Positions 44,353-54,764 are shown, counted from the first letter of the stretch. The stretch is 64,000 bases of DNA from Corynebacterium sp. p3-SID1145 (GCA_025144245.1 JALXXC010000011.1:1-64000), one strand, 5' to 3'. Translations and numbers: made by a program. The notes: generated by a model from the sequence alone, not told the origin.

Positions 44353-46288
44353 TGAAGATTTTCTCCCAGTTCTCGTGGCTGGTCAGCTCTGGCTTGGCTT
44401 CGCGGTATGCGCGGGTGAGCTCCCGCCAGCGCTCCTTGATCTGCTTGTGCAGCGCCTTCGTCTCCTCCAGCAAGTCGCTGGCCAGCTGCTTGTCGCGCTT
44501 ACGGAAGGCCACGCCCGTGCCGCCGGCGGTGGACACCGTCGCGGAATCGACGCGGGACAGCGTGTACCAGCGCGCCTCCTCGGCCGTGAGGTTGAGCTGT
44601 GGCGCCTCCCAGTGCGCGCGGTCCTCGGCCTTGGTCAGGTGGCGCAGGGACTTGATGGCCCACGGGATCTTCTTAATCTTGGCCAAGCGCCCACCGATGA
44701 CATGCGTGGGTACGCCCGGCGCGCCCGTCGGCGCGGGCAGGTCGGACGCGGACTCGATGACCTGAGCGTCGCTGTAGTCCTTGCGGATGCCCTGGATGCG
44801 CGGCAGCGAGGACTCGAGAATGTCGAAGAGTTGATCCGGGCCAGCGAGGAAGTCCTTCATGGCCTCGATCTGGATCGCCAGCGTCGAGTACTCCATGCAC
44901 ATGATGTGCTTGTAGCTCGACTTCAGCATGGACTTGAGCAGGCCGTTCGGGTCGCCGTCGTGGTACATCGACGCCACGATGAGGCGGTTGCGCAGATGGA
45001 AGTAGGCCTGCCAGTCGATCGCGTCGTCCTTGTCAGCCCAGGCCATGTGCCAGATGGCGGCGCCCGGCCAGGTGACCGTCGGAAAGCCCGCCTTCCCTGC
45101 GCGCAACGAGTACTCGGTGTCGTCCCACTTGATGAACAACGGCAGCGGCAGCCCCATGCGCTCCGCGACGACGCGCGGGAAGAGGCACATCCACCAGCCG
45201 TTGAACTCGACGTCGATACGCCTGTGCAATGCGCGCGACGTGGTCTTGCGCGGGTCGAGCTCCTCTTCCTGGGTGCCCACGTACCCGAGCGGATACTTGG
45301 CAAAGTCGTGGTCGTACACCGCGTGCGGCGCCGCGCCCCACATGAAGTCGGCGCGGTTGACCTGCTCGCCGGAGGTGCGCAGCTGGCTGCGATCCTGCAG
45401 GTTGAGCATCTGGCCGCCCACCAGGATCGGGCTCTTCGCATACCGTGCCGCCTGCACCGCGCGCAGAATCGAGTCCGGCTCGATGGCAATATCGTCGTCC
45501 ATGTACAAGATGAACGGCGCATCCGTCTGGTGCAGCGCCTCGTACATGATGCGGGAGTAGCCGCCGGATCCGCCTAGGTTGCCCTGACTGAAAATCTTCA
45601 ACCGGCCGCCGAGCTTATCCTCCGCCTCCGCGAAGTCCGGCTCATCCGCCGGGTGCTGGTTGCCCTGGTCCGGCATGAGCACATCCGTGATTGCCCCCAG
45701 GACCAGCGGGTCCTCCGCCAGCGCATGCAGCGCATTGACCGCGTCGCGCGGGCGGTTGAAAGTGGGGATGCCCACGGCGACCTTCTTCTCTGCAGGCGCG
45801 ATCGTCGTGCCGTCCGGCAGCGTCTGTTCGCCCGGCGCGCACGGCGCGTACCAGCCAGCATTGCTTATCGACGTCTCCCCCTGCCCCGTCTCCGTCGTCA
45901 CATCGAACCAGAGCCAGCCGCCGTCCTCGAAATTGCGCAGCGGCAACGGAATCTCCACCCGCTCATCGGCCGCATCGACGTTGAGCACCGAGATGCGGGT
46001 GCCGTCGTGCTTTGAGCGGTACACCGAGATCGTCGCCGCGCCTTCCACATCCATGGCCAGCACCACCGTGTCCAGCTGTGACCAGCGCCGCCAATAGGAG
46101 GCGGGGAACGCGTTGAAGTAGGTCTGGAACGAGACCTCTGCGCCTTCCGGCACACTCACACGCGAACGGTCCGGCCAGCTCACACGCTGTGTGTTCTGCT
46201 CCGACTCGATCAGGTAGAGCATTCGCACATCGTGCGGCTCACCCTTCCGGGGCAGCAGAATGCGTTGCAGGACATCGACAGCTTTCAT
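44342..46288 (-). CDS. glfT2: Galactofuranosyltransferase GlfT2
   Basis: Processive GT2-type enzyme that polymerises galactan with alternating beta-1,5 and beta-1,6 galactofuranose from UDP-Galf. From ATG 46288 it has 648 residues: N-terminal beta-barrel domain (about 1-150), GT-A domain with VGIPTFNRPRD and the metal motif YMDDDIAIE, the catalytic-base region IKWDDTEYS, then HMAWADKDD and a helical C-terminal domain. ATG 46327 is also open; 46288 aligns better with the short N-terminus of M. tuberculosis GlfT2 before ILLPRKGEP. The first gene of the arabinogalactan operon glfT2-PAP2-ubiA-aftB. One 11-mer motif uses an ATA codon. Confidence 0.95.
   Translation of the reverse strand: MKAVDVLQRILLPRKGEPHDVRMLYLIESEQNTQRVSWPDRSRVSVPEGAEVSFQTYFNAFPASYWRRWSQLDTVVLAMDVEGAATISVYRSKHDGTRISVLNVDAADERVEIPLPLRNFEDGGWLWFDVTTETGQGETSISNAGWYAPCAPGEQTLPDGTTIAPAEKKVAVGIPTFNRPRDAVNALHALAEDPLVLGAITDVLMPDQGNQHPADEPDFAEAEDKLGGRLKIFSQGNLGGSGGYSRIMYEALHQTDAPFILYMDDDIAIEPDSILRAVQAARYAKSPILVGGQMLNLQDRSQLRTSGEQVNRADFMWGAAPHAVYDHDFAKYPLGYVGTQEEELDPRKTTSRALHRRIDVEFNGWWMCLFPRVVAERMGLPLPLFIKWDDTEYSLRAGKAGFPTVTWPGAAIWHMAWADKDDAIDWQAYFHLRNRLIVASMYHDGDPNGLLKSMLKSSYKHIMCMEYSTLAIQIEAMKDFLAGPDQLFDILESSLPRIQGIRKDYSDAQVIESASDLPAPTGAPGVPTHVIGGRLAKIKKIPWAIKSLRHLTKAEDRAHWEAPQLNLTAEEARWYTLSRVDSATVSTAGGTGVAFRKRDKQLASDLLEETKALHKQIKERWRELTRAYREAKPELTSHENWEKIFNEQ
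45863..45873 (+). repeat. 11-mer GCTTATCGACG, in glfT2
   Basis: Exact copy antisense to the gene; the gene reads ACG TCG ATA AGC with the rare ATA codon. Confidence 0.8.
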
Positions 46289-46374
46289 GTCATTCACGGC
46301 CTCAAGCGTAATAGCTGCCACCGACATGCCATTCCCCGGCGCGCGGGGCCAGGACCGTAATACACGCTGAAAAC

Positions 46375-46397
46375 CGCAGGAACTATGCAGCGCATAG
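46375..46397. repeat. 23-bp direct repeat, copy 1 (glfT2/HNH intergenic)
   Basis: The 23-bp sequence starting CGCAGGAACTATGC is identical to 46473-46495 and contains the hairpin-like CTATGC-AGC-GCATAG. The 330-bp region at 46289-46618 otherwise holds one 11-mer motif and no convincing gene. Confidence 0.75.
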
Positions 46398-46404
46398 CGC
46401 GCAT

Positions 46405-46415
46405 GCTTATCGACG
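46405..46415 (+). repeat. 11-mer GCTTATCGACG, intergenic
   Basis: The only copy outside a gene; it lies between the two 23-bp direct repeats upstream of the HNH gene. Confidence 0.8.
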
Positions 46416-46472
46416 ACACGTGCACCTGATTTCAGCGCCCCTTACCGCTATCACCTCCACCACCCGCAAAAG

Positions 46473-46495
46473 CGCAGGAACTATGCAGCGCATAG
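46473..46495. repeat. 23-bp direct repeat, copy 2 (glfT2/HNH intergenic)
   Basis: Exact second copy, 98 bp from the first. Here the inner palindrome extends to ACTATGC-AGC-GCATAGT. Two identical dyad sites between divergent genes look like operators for a regulator of one or both. Confidence 0.75.
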
Positions 46496-46618
46496 TGTCC
46501 GGCCCATCGTCGAAGGAGTTATCCACAGGACGAAAGGTCCGACCAGGTTCCATGGTTCACCCCGTTTTGTACAGTTCATTCAACCACCAAAACAAACCAC
46601 AAAACGGCAGGTAGATAC

Positions 46619-47854
46619 ATGCGTACTCTCAAATATGATAAAGACGTAATCCTCCTCGTCGACCGAATCCGATATCTCGTGCAGTCGCTAACTAAGAGCA
46701 AGGCTGAGCTGCTCCAACTGATCTACGACTTTGATGTCAATGAATTCGCCAAGACCTTCGGCGCTTCCTCCACTTCGTCCTGGCTCGTCCGCGAATTCGG
46801 CATCGCCTTCTCCACCGCTTACGAATGGCTGCGCGTCGCCAAACAGGCCGTGCATTTCACCTTCCTCATGGACGCATTCCGCGCCGCTGAGATCGATTAC
46901 TCCACGGTCCGCCTGCTGCTGAAGTACCTCACCACCGACAACGAGGTTGAACTCGTCGAACTGGCCAAGGAACTCGGCCACGAACAGATGAAGAAGTATC
47001 TCGCCGGCCACGACGCTAAGGAGCCTAAAGAGGAACAGCCCGAGCGCTACCTGCGCGTCAAGGACCTCCCCAATGGCGACGTGGCCGTTGAAGGGGTCAT
47101 GAGCGGGACGGAGGGAAGCTGCTTCAAAGCCGCACTGAAGATCGGAGAAATGGCCTATTACGAGCAGGATCACGCCGAGCAGCAGGCCGCCGCCGAAGAA
47201 ACCCGGCCCGCCCGCCAGACGGTGTCCGGCTACGGCTTGCCGATCGGCCGTTCGCTCCTGCAGTCCTTCATGGGCATCGTGAACATGGTGCGCACCAAGG
47301 CGACGAACACGCTGCGCACTCCTGGCGCGCACGTCAACATCGTGCTGAACGCAGACGGCCACGCCTACATGCCGGCGGCGCCGAAGGTTCCTTCCGCGGC
47401 GCTGGCGAACCTCGTCGCCAACGGCCTGAGCCGCCTCAACGTCTGTGATAGCTCCGGACTCATCCTCAACGTCGGCCGCGCACAGCGTCTCGCCACTGAC
47501 GCGCAGGTCAACGCGCTGATGACGATGTGGGGCCACCAGTGTGCGATGCCCGGCTGCACGCACACCCGTTTCATTGAAATCCACCACATGAAGGAATGGG
47601 CAGACGGTGGAAAGACTGACTTGGACAATCTGATCCCTTTGTGCAGCGCATGCCATTCGCTAGTCACGGACGGCTGGGCACTCATCGAGCGGCATGGCAA
47701 GCAGATCTGCTTCTTCATGGGCGACGGTTCCGCCTATATTTCAGATAACCACTCCATGACGCGGCGCGATGATTCGCTGATCCCCCGCCCGCCCGTCGAG
47801 GACTGGGCGGACACCGATAACTTCGCTGATTCCCGCGAACCAGTAAAGACATAG
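46619..47854 (+). CDS. DUF222/HNH endonuclease-domain protein (13E12-like)
   Basis: 411 residues. The N-terminal half is helical and resembles the DUF222/13E12-type region common in actinobacteria. The C-terminal HNH fold is complete: CAMPGCTHTR (first Cys pair), FIEIHHMKEWADGG (catalytic His pair), DLDNLIPLCSACHSLV (Asn and second Cys pair with His). It should cut DNA with a metal ion, but its target and purpose are unknown; such genes occur in multiple copies and may be mobile or phage-defence related. Start ATG 46619 lies after CAGGTAGATAC, a weak ribosome site. The upstream region carries the 23-bp repeats. Confidence 0.85.
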   Translation: MRTLKYDKDVILLVDRIRYLVQSLTKSKAELLQLIYDFDVNEFAKTFGASSTSSWLVREFGIAFSTAYEWLRVAKQAVHFTFLMDAFRAAEIDYSTVRLLLKYLTTDNEVELVELAKELGHEQMKKYLAGHDAKEPKEEQPERYLRVKDLPNGDVAVEGVMSGTEGSCFKAALKIGEMAYYEQDHAEQQAAAEETRPARQTVSGYGLPIGRSLLQSFMGIVNMVRTKATNTLRTPGAHVNIVLNADGHAYMPAAPKVPSAALANLVANGLSRLNVCDSSGLILNVGRAQRLATDAQVNALMTMWGHQCAMPGCTHTRFIEIHHMKEWADGGKTDLDNLIPLCSACHSLVTDGWALIERHGKQICFFMGDGSAYISDNHSMTRRDDSLIPRPPVEDWADTDNFADSREPVKT

Positions 47855-47864
47855 AGAGCAGAAA

Positions 47865-47895
47865 GCCCCGCACCAGGACACTCCTGGGGCGGGGC
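47865..47895. terminator. Bidirectional terminator after the HNH gene
   Basis: GCCCCGC (47865-47871) pairs with GCGGGGC (47889-47895), and CCAGG with CCTGG inside. It sits between two convergent genes. Confidence 0.65.
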
Positions 47896-47909
47896 AGATT
47901 CGGACCGCG

Positions 47910-48143
47910 TTATGCGGCAATCAGGGATCCGGAGACATCACCGGTATCGAGGGTGCCGTCTGCGAAGCGCGCGAGCTTTTCAGCTGCGTCGCGGCCGGCG
48001 AGAACGGGAACCCAATCGGTCACGTCCGCCCGCTGCAGATGCTCGCTCAAGGTGTCGCGGAAGATCGTCTCGACGACGTGTGCGCCGAGCTCCTCATCGA
48101 ACCGAGCGTGCAGGTCCTTGGAAATATTGTTGATTGCGATCAT
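47910..48143 (-). CDS. Small helical protein, three-helix-bundle type
   Basis: 77 residues from ATG 48143, chosen because AAAGGAGG lies seven bases upstream; the longer ORF to 48227 is rejected. The sequence has the pattern of the actinobacterial three-helix-bundle (DUF3562-like) proteins: a first helix with LHARFDEELGAHVVETI, a second containing HLQRADVTDWVPVLAGR and a third beginning DAAEKLARFA. The role of the family is unknown; dimerisation is presumed. It is monocistronic, driven from an unusually AT-rich 290-bp region with repeated GTTAAC sites, and shares a terminator with the HNH gene. Confidence 0.7.
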   Translation of the reverse strand: MIAINNISKDLHARFDEELGAHVVETIFRDTLSEHLQRADVTDWVPVLAGRDAAEKLARFADGTLDTGDVSGSLIAA

Positions 48144-48229
48144 GGCATCCTCCTTTCGTGTTTCTGATTGCCATGAAATTGAAGGTTGCCCGAGGGGAAC
48201 CCCGGACAGAGTTTCCGACTTTGCCATTC

Positions 48230-48409
48230 GTTAACCTGTCGTTAACTTTAACAGATGATGGGTCAACAACAAGCATTGGCCCCTCTAACCATTCATAAAA
48301 CACTTTCAACAGGTACTATAGAATGAATATAAATTAAAGACGCCGATCCGCCAGACGATCGTTTACGCTGTGTTAACTTTACGGGCTACACATAAACCCT
48401 TCCGTTAAC
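48230..48409. promoter_or_regulatory. AT-rich divergent region with four GTTAAC sites
   Basis: GTTAAC occurs at 48230, 48241, 48372 and 48404, each in a similar setting (preceded by C/T/G, followed by C/T then T-rich). Between them is an AT-rich core near 48315-48340 with TATAGAATG-like promoter elements. Probable operators and promoters for the 77-residue protein gene (-) and the GT87 gene (+). Confidence 0.45.
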
Positions 48410-48429
48410 CTTTTGGCCATTTAAGGAGG

Positions 48430-49722
48430 GTGGGTGAAGAGTTTGGCCGTGCTAATCTCCCCGCTGTGCGCACCGATGATTCCAGCCCCGCCCTCCTCAA
48501 CAGCCGCGCCCTGGGAAGCCCGGCGCTTCGAGTGGCAGTGCCGCTTCTCTACACGTTGATGGCCTTCGTACTGTTTCGCTCGGCGATGATGATCCCGCTA
48601 GAGAATCCGGGAACGGACTTCACGCCGATCTGGAACGCGGCAAACAAGTACTTCGCGGGTGAACCGGTCTTCAACTCTGACTACACGATCGACATGCCGC
48701 ACTATCTATACAGTCCGGCAGGAACCGTGCTGATCGCACCCGTGGCGCTGCTTCCCTCCGAGGCTGTGGCCCGAGCAGTGATGGCCTACTTGGGAGCGGC
48801 ATGCATCATCGGCGCGATCGCACTCGCGGCACGGATGGTCTCACCGCGCTGGTTCCATTGTGTTTTTCCGCTGGCGGTGACCTTCTTCTTTGTCACCCCG
48901 GAGCCGGTCCGTTGGACCCTCGCATTGACCAATATCAACGGTTTCATGCTCTTGCTCCTAGTGCTGTTCGTATGGCTCTCGCTACGTCTGCGGGACAAGC
49001 AGGTGGGATGGCTGGGTCACTTCAGCCATCCAGAAGTCTGGGCTGCGGGTATCGCCGCGGGCATTGCGGTGTCGATCAAGCCCCAGTTCGGTGTGCTGTT
49101 CATCGTGTCGCTGGCTTATGCCCAAGTGGCTGTGGTGGTGATCGCGGCACTGGTGGCCATCGCCACGTTCGCGTTCGGCTGGTTCACCATCGCTGAACCG
49201 GAGCTATTTTTCACCAACCTCGTCCCCTATTTGAGTGAACCCCGCCCGCGCTTCAACAGCTCGATCGGAGGACTCGCGATCGTGCACGGCTGGTCCGGCA
49301 CCACTGAAACCGTCTTGACGGTGCTGACTGTCGCGGGGACGCTCGCCGCGATCGCAGCCATGTGGCGCTGGAAAGACATGGACCCGGTGATGTTCAGCTT
49401 CACCGCGCTCGCCGTGTGCTTCGCCGGCGGCTTTATGGTCAGCGGTTTGATGCAGAACTACTACGCGATCTGGTTCATCCCCTTCGTGCTCACTGTGTGC
49501 CGCCCACGCTCCCCCATGCATTGGCCGGTCACCGTCCTGGCACTGCTCTTCACTGTGGCAAACCCGACATGGCCCGCTACCGGCAACGCCACGATCGACG
49601 AAATGGTCACGCACATGCCGGGCTTCATGTTCATGGCCCTGCCGTTCATCATCACTGCATGGGGTCTCGCCGGGCGATCATCTGCCCCGGAGACGCGAAA
49701 GCGTCCCGCTCACTCGCGATGA
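48430..49722 (+). CDS. GT87-family (DUF2029) polyprenol-dependent glycosyltransferase
   Basis: 430 residues with about ten transmembrane helices. The loop after the first helix, PGTDFTPIWNAA, has the Asp typical of GT-C family 87 (AftC and PimE types). GLMQNYYAIWFIP and SIKPQFGVLF are further conserved segments. It would use a decaprenyl-phosphate sugar at the outer face of the membrane; arabinose or mannose are likely, but which cannot be said. Start GTG 48430 lies only one base after AGGAG, which is tight; GTG 48466 is an alternative. Its 3' end overlaps the convergent antiporter gene by 71 bp. Confidence 0.8.
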   Translation: MGEEFGRANLPAVRTDDSSPALLNSRALGSPALRVAVPLLYTLMAFVLFRSAMMIPLENPGTDFTPIWNAANKYFAGEPVFNSDYTIDMPHYLYSPAGTVLIAPVALLPSEAVARAVMAYLGAACIIGAIALAARMVSPRWFHCVFPLAVTFFFVTPEPVRWTLALTNINGFMLLLLVLFVWLSLRLRDKQVGWLGHFSHPEVWAAGIAAGIAVSIKPQFGVLFIVSLAYAQVAVVVIAALVAIATFAFGWFTIAEPELFFTNLVPYLSEPRPRFNSSIGGLAIVHGWSGTTETVLTVLTVAGTLAAIAAMWRWKDMDPVMFSFTALAVCFAGGFMVSGLMQNYYAIWFIPFVLTVCRPRSPMHWPVTVLALLFTVANPTWPATGNATIDEMVTHMPGFMFMALPFIITAWGLAGRSSAPETRKRPAHSR

Positions 49723-51259
49723 CCATCCGGTCGATCTCGTCGAGCACCGCATCCACATCCGCGGGGTTGTAGCGCCGCTCCCGGCGGGCTTGCTGCATCT
49801 CCGCGGTTGCCGCCTCAAGCGCAATGCGTTGCATATCAGCGGCAGCCTGCCGAGCTCGAGCAAACGCTTTTCGACGCTCCTTCGACCCCTCCGGATCCAC
49901 ATGCCGCTTCTCCGCCATTAGATTCAGCCACTCTTGGACCATGTCATAGGATTCAGGCGCGTACTCGGAGCCATGTTGCTGCACAGCTTTTCGGGCGGCC
50001 ACGTACACCCGCCGATTGAGTTCGGCGTTGACCCGGTCGCCTTGCGCGTCAGGTCCAGAGTCTAGGTCGAGTTTGCCCACCAGCCAGGGCAGAAGTAGAC
50101 CGGGGATGACCATGGTGAAGGTGAGCACGCTGAGCGCAATGACGGAGAATTCGTGGTGGTACTGGGTTGTTCCGGCGGGAATCGATAGAACGAGCGCCAA
50201 GGTGACCAAGCCACGCATGCCCGCCCAGGTCATGAGCAGCACTTCCTGCAAGCGCAGCGGGGCAACGTCCGTCCGTCTCATCCGTTTCTTGAACTGGTAG
50301 AGCACCCACATGCAGGCGAAACGCACGACGAATGCGACGGCGGAGAGCGCGAATCCGATGAGGATAGCTTCCATGACTTTGGTTCCGGCAGTGTCAATCG
50401 CGTCGCGCACACTCATCCCGATGAGTCCGAAAGCGACACCGGTGAACAGCAATTCCACCGTCTCCCAGAACGACTGACCGGAGAGGCGGTCCTCGGCGGT
50501 GAACGATGCGCGTGATGACATTTCAACCGCGGCGATCACGATTGCGATCACACCCGATGCATGAATTTCCTCGGCGGCGACGAAGATTGCGAAGGGAAGC
50601 ACCCACGTGAAAGCAGTCCGAATGACTGAATCGGGAACGGTGTTGACAAACATTGCCGCCAAACGGCCTACCAATAGCCCGATAATCACGGCGGCGGCAG
50701 CAGAGTAGAGGAATTTGAGGCACCCTTCGCCGAAATCTACCTCGCCCCCAGCGACGAGGGCAGCGAGCGCCACGTTGAATGCGACGATGGAGGCCGCGTC
50801 ATTGAACAGGCCTTCTGTCTGCAGAGTGCCGGTGATGCGTTTGGGAATGCCCGCAGGCCCCGCCACCGCGTCAACAGCCACTGGGTCGGGCGGGGCAATC
50901 GCCGCCGCTAGAACCATCGCCCCTGCAAGACCAATACCGGGCATAAGCCACATCGCCGTCGCCGTCAATGCCGCGATAGTGAGAAAGACCAACACCACCG
51001 ACATCACAAGCACGACGTGTACTTGAGCGCGGATCATGGCCCAACTCGTGCGACGGGCCAAAGACCACAACAAGGGCGGCAGGAACACCGGCAGGATCAG
51101 TTCAGTGTCCAAGCTCACCGTCTCGATGCCTGGGATGAACAACACCGGGGCGACCACGATGGTGAGCAGTGCAGACCACGGCAAGCCCGTCCGCTCACCG
51201 ATCGCGGCGACAAGCGTGGTGGCAAGGAGGAGACCGATAACGACAAGGAAGATTGTCAC
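49652..51259 (-). CDS. CPA1-family Na+/H+ antiporter
   Basis: 535 residues. The first about 400 form a 12-helix cation/proton antiporter domain (Na_H_Exchanger). AAIAPPDPVAVDAVA and EGLFNDAASIVAFN hold the conserved Asp residues: the ND pair in LFNDA is the ion-binding motif of the CPA1 group. The C-terminal about 130 residues are a soluble, helical, charged regulatory tail. It exports Na+ (or K+) against protons in the inner membrane. Stand-alone gene, convergent with the GT87 gene and 52 bp downstream of the glf stop-side neighbour on the same strand. Confidence 0.9.
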   Translation of the reverse strand: MTIFLVVIGLLLATTLVAAIGERTGLPWSALLTIVVAPVLFIPGIETVSLDTELILPVFLPPLLWSLARRTSWAMIRAQVHVVLVMSVVLVFLTIAALTATAMWLMPGIGLAGAMVLAAAIAPPDPVAVDAVAGPAGIPKRITGTLQTEGLFNDAASIVAFNVALAALVAGGEVDFGEGCLKFLYSAAAAVIIGLLVGRLAAMFVNTVPDSVIRTAFTWVLPFAIFVAAEEIHASGVIAIVIAAVEMSSRASFTAEDRLSGQSFWETVELLFTGVAFGLIGMSVRDAIDTAGTKVMEAILIGFALSAVAFVVRFACMWVLYQFKKRMRRTDVAPLRLQEVLLMTWAGMRGLVTLALVLSIPAGTTQYHHEFSVIALSVLTFTMVIPGLLLPWLVGKLDLDSGPDAQGDRVNAELNRRVYVAARKAVQQHGSEYAPESYDMVQEWLNLMAEKRHVDPEGSKERRKAFARARQAAADMQRIALEAATAEMQQARRERRYNPADVDAVLDEIDRMVIASERDAFASPGQMIARRDPMQ

Positions 51260-51311
51260 GCAGTCATGGTAGCGGAGCGGGCGTGACCAAGTCCCCCCGC
51301 AGGTTTAGCCC

Positions 51312-52502
<1,191 letters not shown>

Positions 52503-52563
52503 TTAAAGGCTAGCGGTGAATCCCCTGCGCACCGGGCCCGCGACACGCCGAAATCACATTAAC

Positions 52564-52613
52564 CACAGTTGTCACATACGTAGCTTAGGATCTAGATTAG
52601 TCACAGCTGTCAC
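52564..52613. promoter_or_regulatory. Repeated CACAGYTGTCAC sites upstream of the amidase gene
   Basis: CACAGTTGTCAC (52564-52575) and CACAGCTGTCAC (52602-52613) differ at one base and are 38 bp apart in the glf/amidase divergent region. They contain GTCACA units similar to those reported for MtrA in mycobacteria, a regulator of wall-hydrolase genes; the link is inference. Confidence 0.4.
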
Positions 52614-52635
52614 TATCAAATCAGGAGCGATCACC

Positions 52636-54753
52636 GTGAAACAACGACGTCGGCTGAATCCGTCTTCTGCCAGGAAGACTCCGGTCCTCGCGGCCGTCAC
52701 CTCCGTCGCGCTCGTCGCCGCAGGCGCGTTCGGCGGCAACGAGATCCTCAAGACCCAGGACGTGGGCGGAGGCGAGGTGAATGTCACCAGTTCCACCGCT
52801 TCCTTCGGCGACGGCGAGAACGTGGTCGTCGACGATGCCGCAATCGCCGCCCAAGGCGAGGGCGACGAGAACCGCACGGTGAAGGAATTCACCCGCGACG
52901 AGGAATTCTCCATCTTCGGCCTCACCTGGACCGGCGAGCGCGACATCGCCGCCTACGTCCGCGCGCAGCGTGCCGACGGCACGTGGTCGGAGTGGTACCA
53001 CATGCAGCCAGAACCCGGTCCGGAAGGCTCGGAGATCCAGGGCACCGAGCCGATCTACGTCGAGCCGACGAAGAAGATCCAGGTGTCCACCGCCAATGTG
53101 GATCTCGGGGAGACCAACCTCGACACCGCTGAAACCGTGACTGACCAGGACGCCATCCCGGAGGTTCCGGAAGAGTCCCTGCCCAGCTCCGATGTCGTCG
53201 ACGTGCCGAACGTGCCCGACTCTGCCGCCCCGGCATCGATCGGTGACCTGCCGCGCGCACTCCCGTCCAACCTCGGCGATATCGCGCCGGTGGCCGACGT
53301 CGAGGAGCTCGGCGGGGAAGCAAGCGAGGAAGCACCGGCCCCCGCTGGAGCCGGCACCAGCGCCAACGACCTGGAGGCTGTGTTCATCGACGGCGGCGAA
53401 GGCACGGCCGACGGCGGGATCGCCCCGGCGCAGTCCAACACCAACGGCATGCCGCGCGTCGTGTCCCGCTCCTCGTGGGGTGCCGGAAGCAGCAGCAACC
53501 CGACCTACACCGAGCCGGTGAAGGCGGCGACGGTCCACCACACTGCGGGCTCCAACAACTACTCCGCCGCACAGGCACCGGGCGTGGTCCGCGGTATCTG
53601 GCAGTACCACGCCGTCACCCGCGGCTGGGGCGACATCGGCTACAACGCGCTCGTCGACAAGTACGGGAACATCTACGAAGGTCGCGCCGGCGGTCTGGAC
53701 CGCGCCGTGGAGGGCGCGCACGTGGGTGCGTTCAACCAGCACACCTTCGGTGTGTCCATGATGGGCGACTACAGCACGGCCAGCCCGTCGAACGAGGCGC
53801 TCCGCGCCATGGGCGAAATCATCGGCTGGAAGGCCGCGGTGGCCAAGTTCGACCCGAAGGGCAGCTCCTACCTCGAGGCGAACTTCAACTTCAGCGGATC
53901 CAAGTTCCGCGCAGGCCAGGGCAAGGAATTCCCGAACATCAACGCCCACCGCGACTTCCACTACAACGACTGCCCGGGCGACAACCTCTACGCACAGATG
54001 GACACCATCCGCAACTACGCGAAGAGCAAGTACGACCAGATCAACGGTGGAAACACCTCTGTGTGGCAGCCGTCCACGCCGAAGCAGGACGACAACACGA
54101 ATACGGCTGACACGACGGGCACGACTGGCACCACCGGTGACTCGGGCAGGACTGGCACAACCGGCACTGTCGGAAACAACGACGGCACAACAACCACGAT
54201 CAACAACCTGGCCAACACGTCGAGCCAGATCTCCTTCGAGAAGGTGCTTTCCGGCGACCCCGCCGCGATCGCCGCCGCTGCCGGCACGGTCGCTGGTGCG
54301 CTGCTGCTGGCAGCCGCCTCGAACGGCATGATCCCCTCCCAGGTCGCGCGCATCGCGAACCTTGAGGTTCTGCCAGGCATGACGCTGAGCAGCATGCGGC
54401 CGCTGATCGGCCAGGCAATCAACCTGGTAGGCAGCGACGAAGCCAAGGAGACCTGGGGCAAGCTCGAGCCGACTCTGGGGCAGCTCGACGGAGTGCTGCA
54501 GGGCGTCGGCGGCGACCAGTACGCCATCTTCGAGAAGGGCATCGCCATCCTCACCGGCGAGGGCGAAGAAATCGTCATGCCGGAGAAGGTCGCGGATGCC
54601 TGGCTGAAGCAGGGCATGGACCTAGGTCCGCTGGGTCGCCCGGTGAAGAGCGATTCCGCCGCGAATAACGGCGACGTCCGTGTCGAGTTCCAGCGCGGTT
54701 CAATCTTCTACACCGCGAACACGGGCAACGTGGACGTCAACGTCGAAAAGTAA
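52636..54753 (+). CDS. Secreted PGRP-type N-acetylmuramoyl-L-alanine amidase
   Basis: 705-residue exported protein. After a basic N-terminus comes a hydrophobic signal segment (about 18-38), then a low-complexity acidic region with a WSEWYHM module. The amidase_2/PGRP domain lies about 310-500: ATVHHTAGSNNYS has the zinc His, GDIGYNALVDKYGNIYEGR the core, and INAHRDFHYNDCPGD the other zinc His and Cys. A Thr/Gly linker (GTTGTTGDSGRTGTTG) leads to a C-terminal helix pair and an LGFP-like repeat (LGPLGRPVKSD). It matches Rv3811 next to glf. GTG 52636 is chosen for AGGAG upstream and a proper signal start. Should cleave the peptide stem of peptidoglycan. Confidence 0.88.
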   Translation: MKQRRRLNPSSARKTPVLAAVTSVALVAAGAFGGNEILKTQDVGGGEVNVTSSTASFGDGENVVVDDAAIAAQGEGDENRTVKEFTRDEEFSIFGLTWTGERDIAAYVRAQRADGTWSEWYHMQPEPGPEGSEIQGTEPIYVEPTKKIQVSTANVDLGETNLDTAETVTDQDAIPEVPEESLPSSDVVDVPNVPDSAAPASIGDLPRALPSNLGDIAPVADVEELGGEASEEAPAPAGAGTSANDLEAVFIDGGEGTADGGIAPAQSNTNGMPRVVSRSSWGAGSSSNPTYTEPVKAATVHHTAGSNNYSAAQAPGVVRGIWQYHAVTRGWGDIGYNALVDKYGNIYEGRAGGLDRAVEGAHVGAFNQHTFGVSMMGDYSTASPSNEALRAMGEIIGWKAAVAKFDPKGSSYLEANFNFSGSKFRAGQGKEFPNINAHRDFHYNDCPGDNLYAQMDTIRNYAKSKYDQINGGNTSVWQPSTPKQDDNTNTADTTGTTGTTGDSGRTGTTGTVGNNDGTTTTINNLANTSSQISFEKVLSGDPAAIAAAAGTVAGALLLAAASNGMIPSQVARIANLEVLPGMTLSSMRPLIGQAINLVGSDEAKETWGKLEPTLGQLDGVLQGVGGDQYAIFEKGIAILTGEGEEIVMPEKVADAWLKQGMDLGPLGRPVKSDSAANNGDVRVEFQRGSIFYTANTGNVDVNVEK

Positions 54754-54764
54754 AAGAGCGACTA

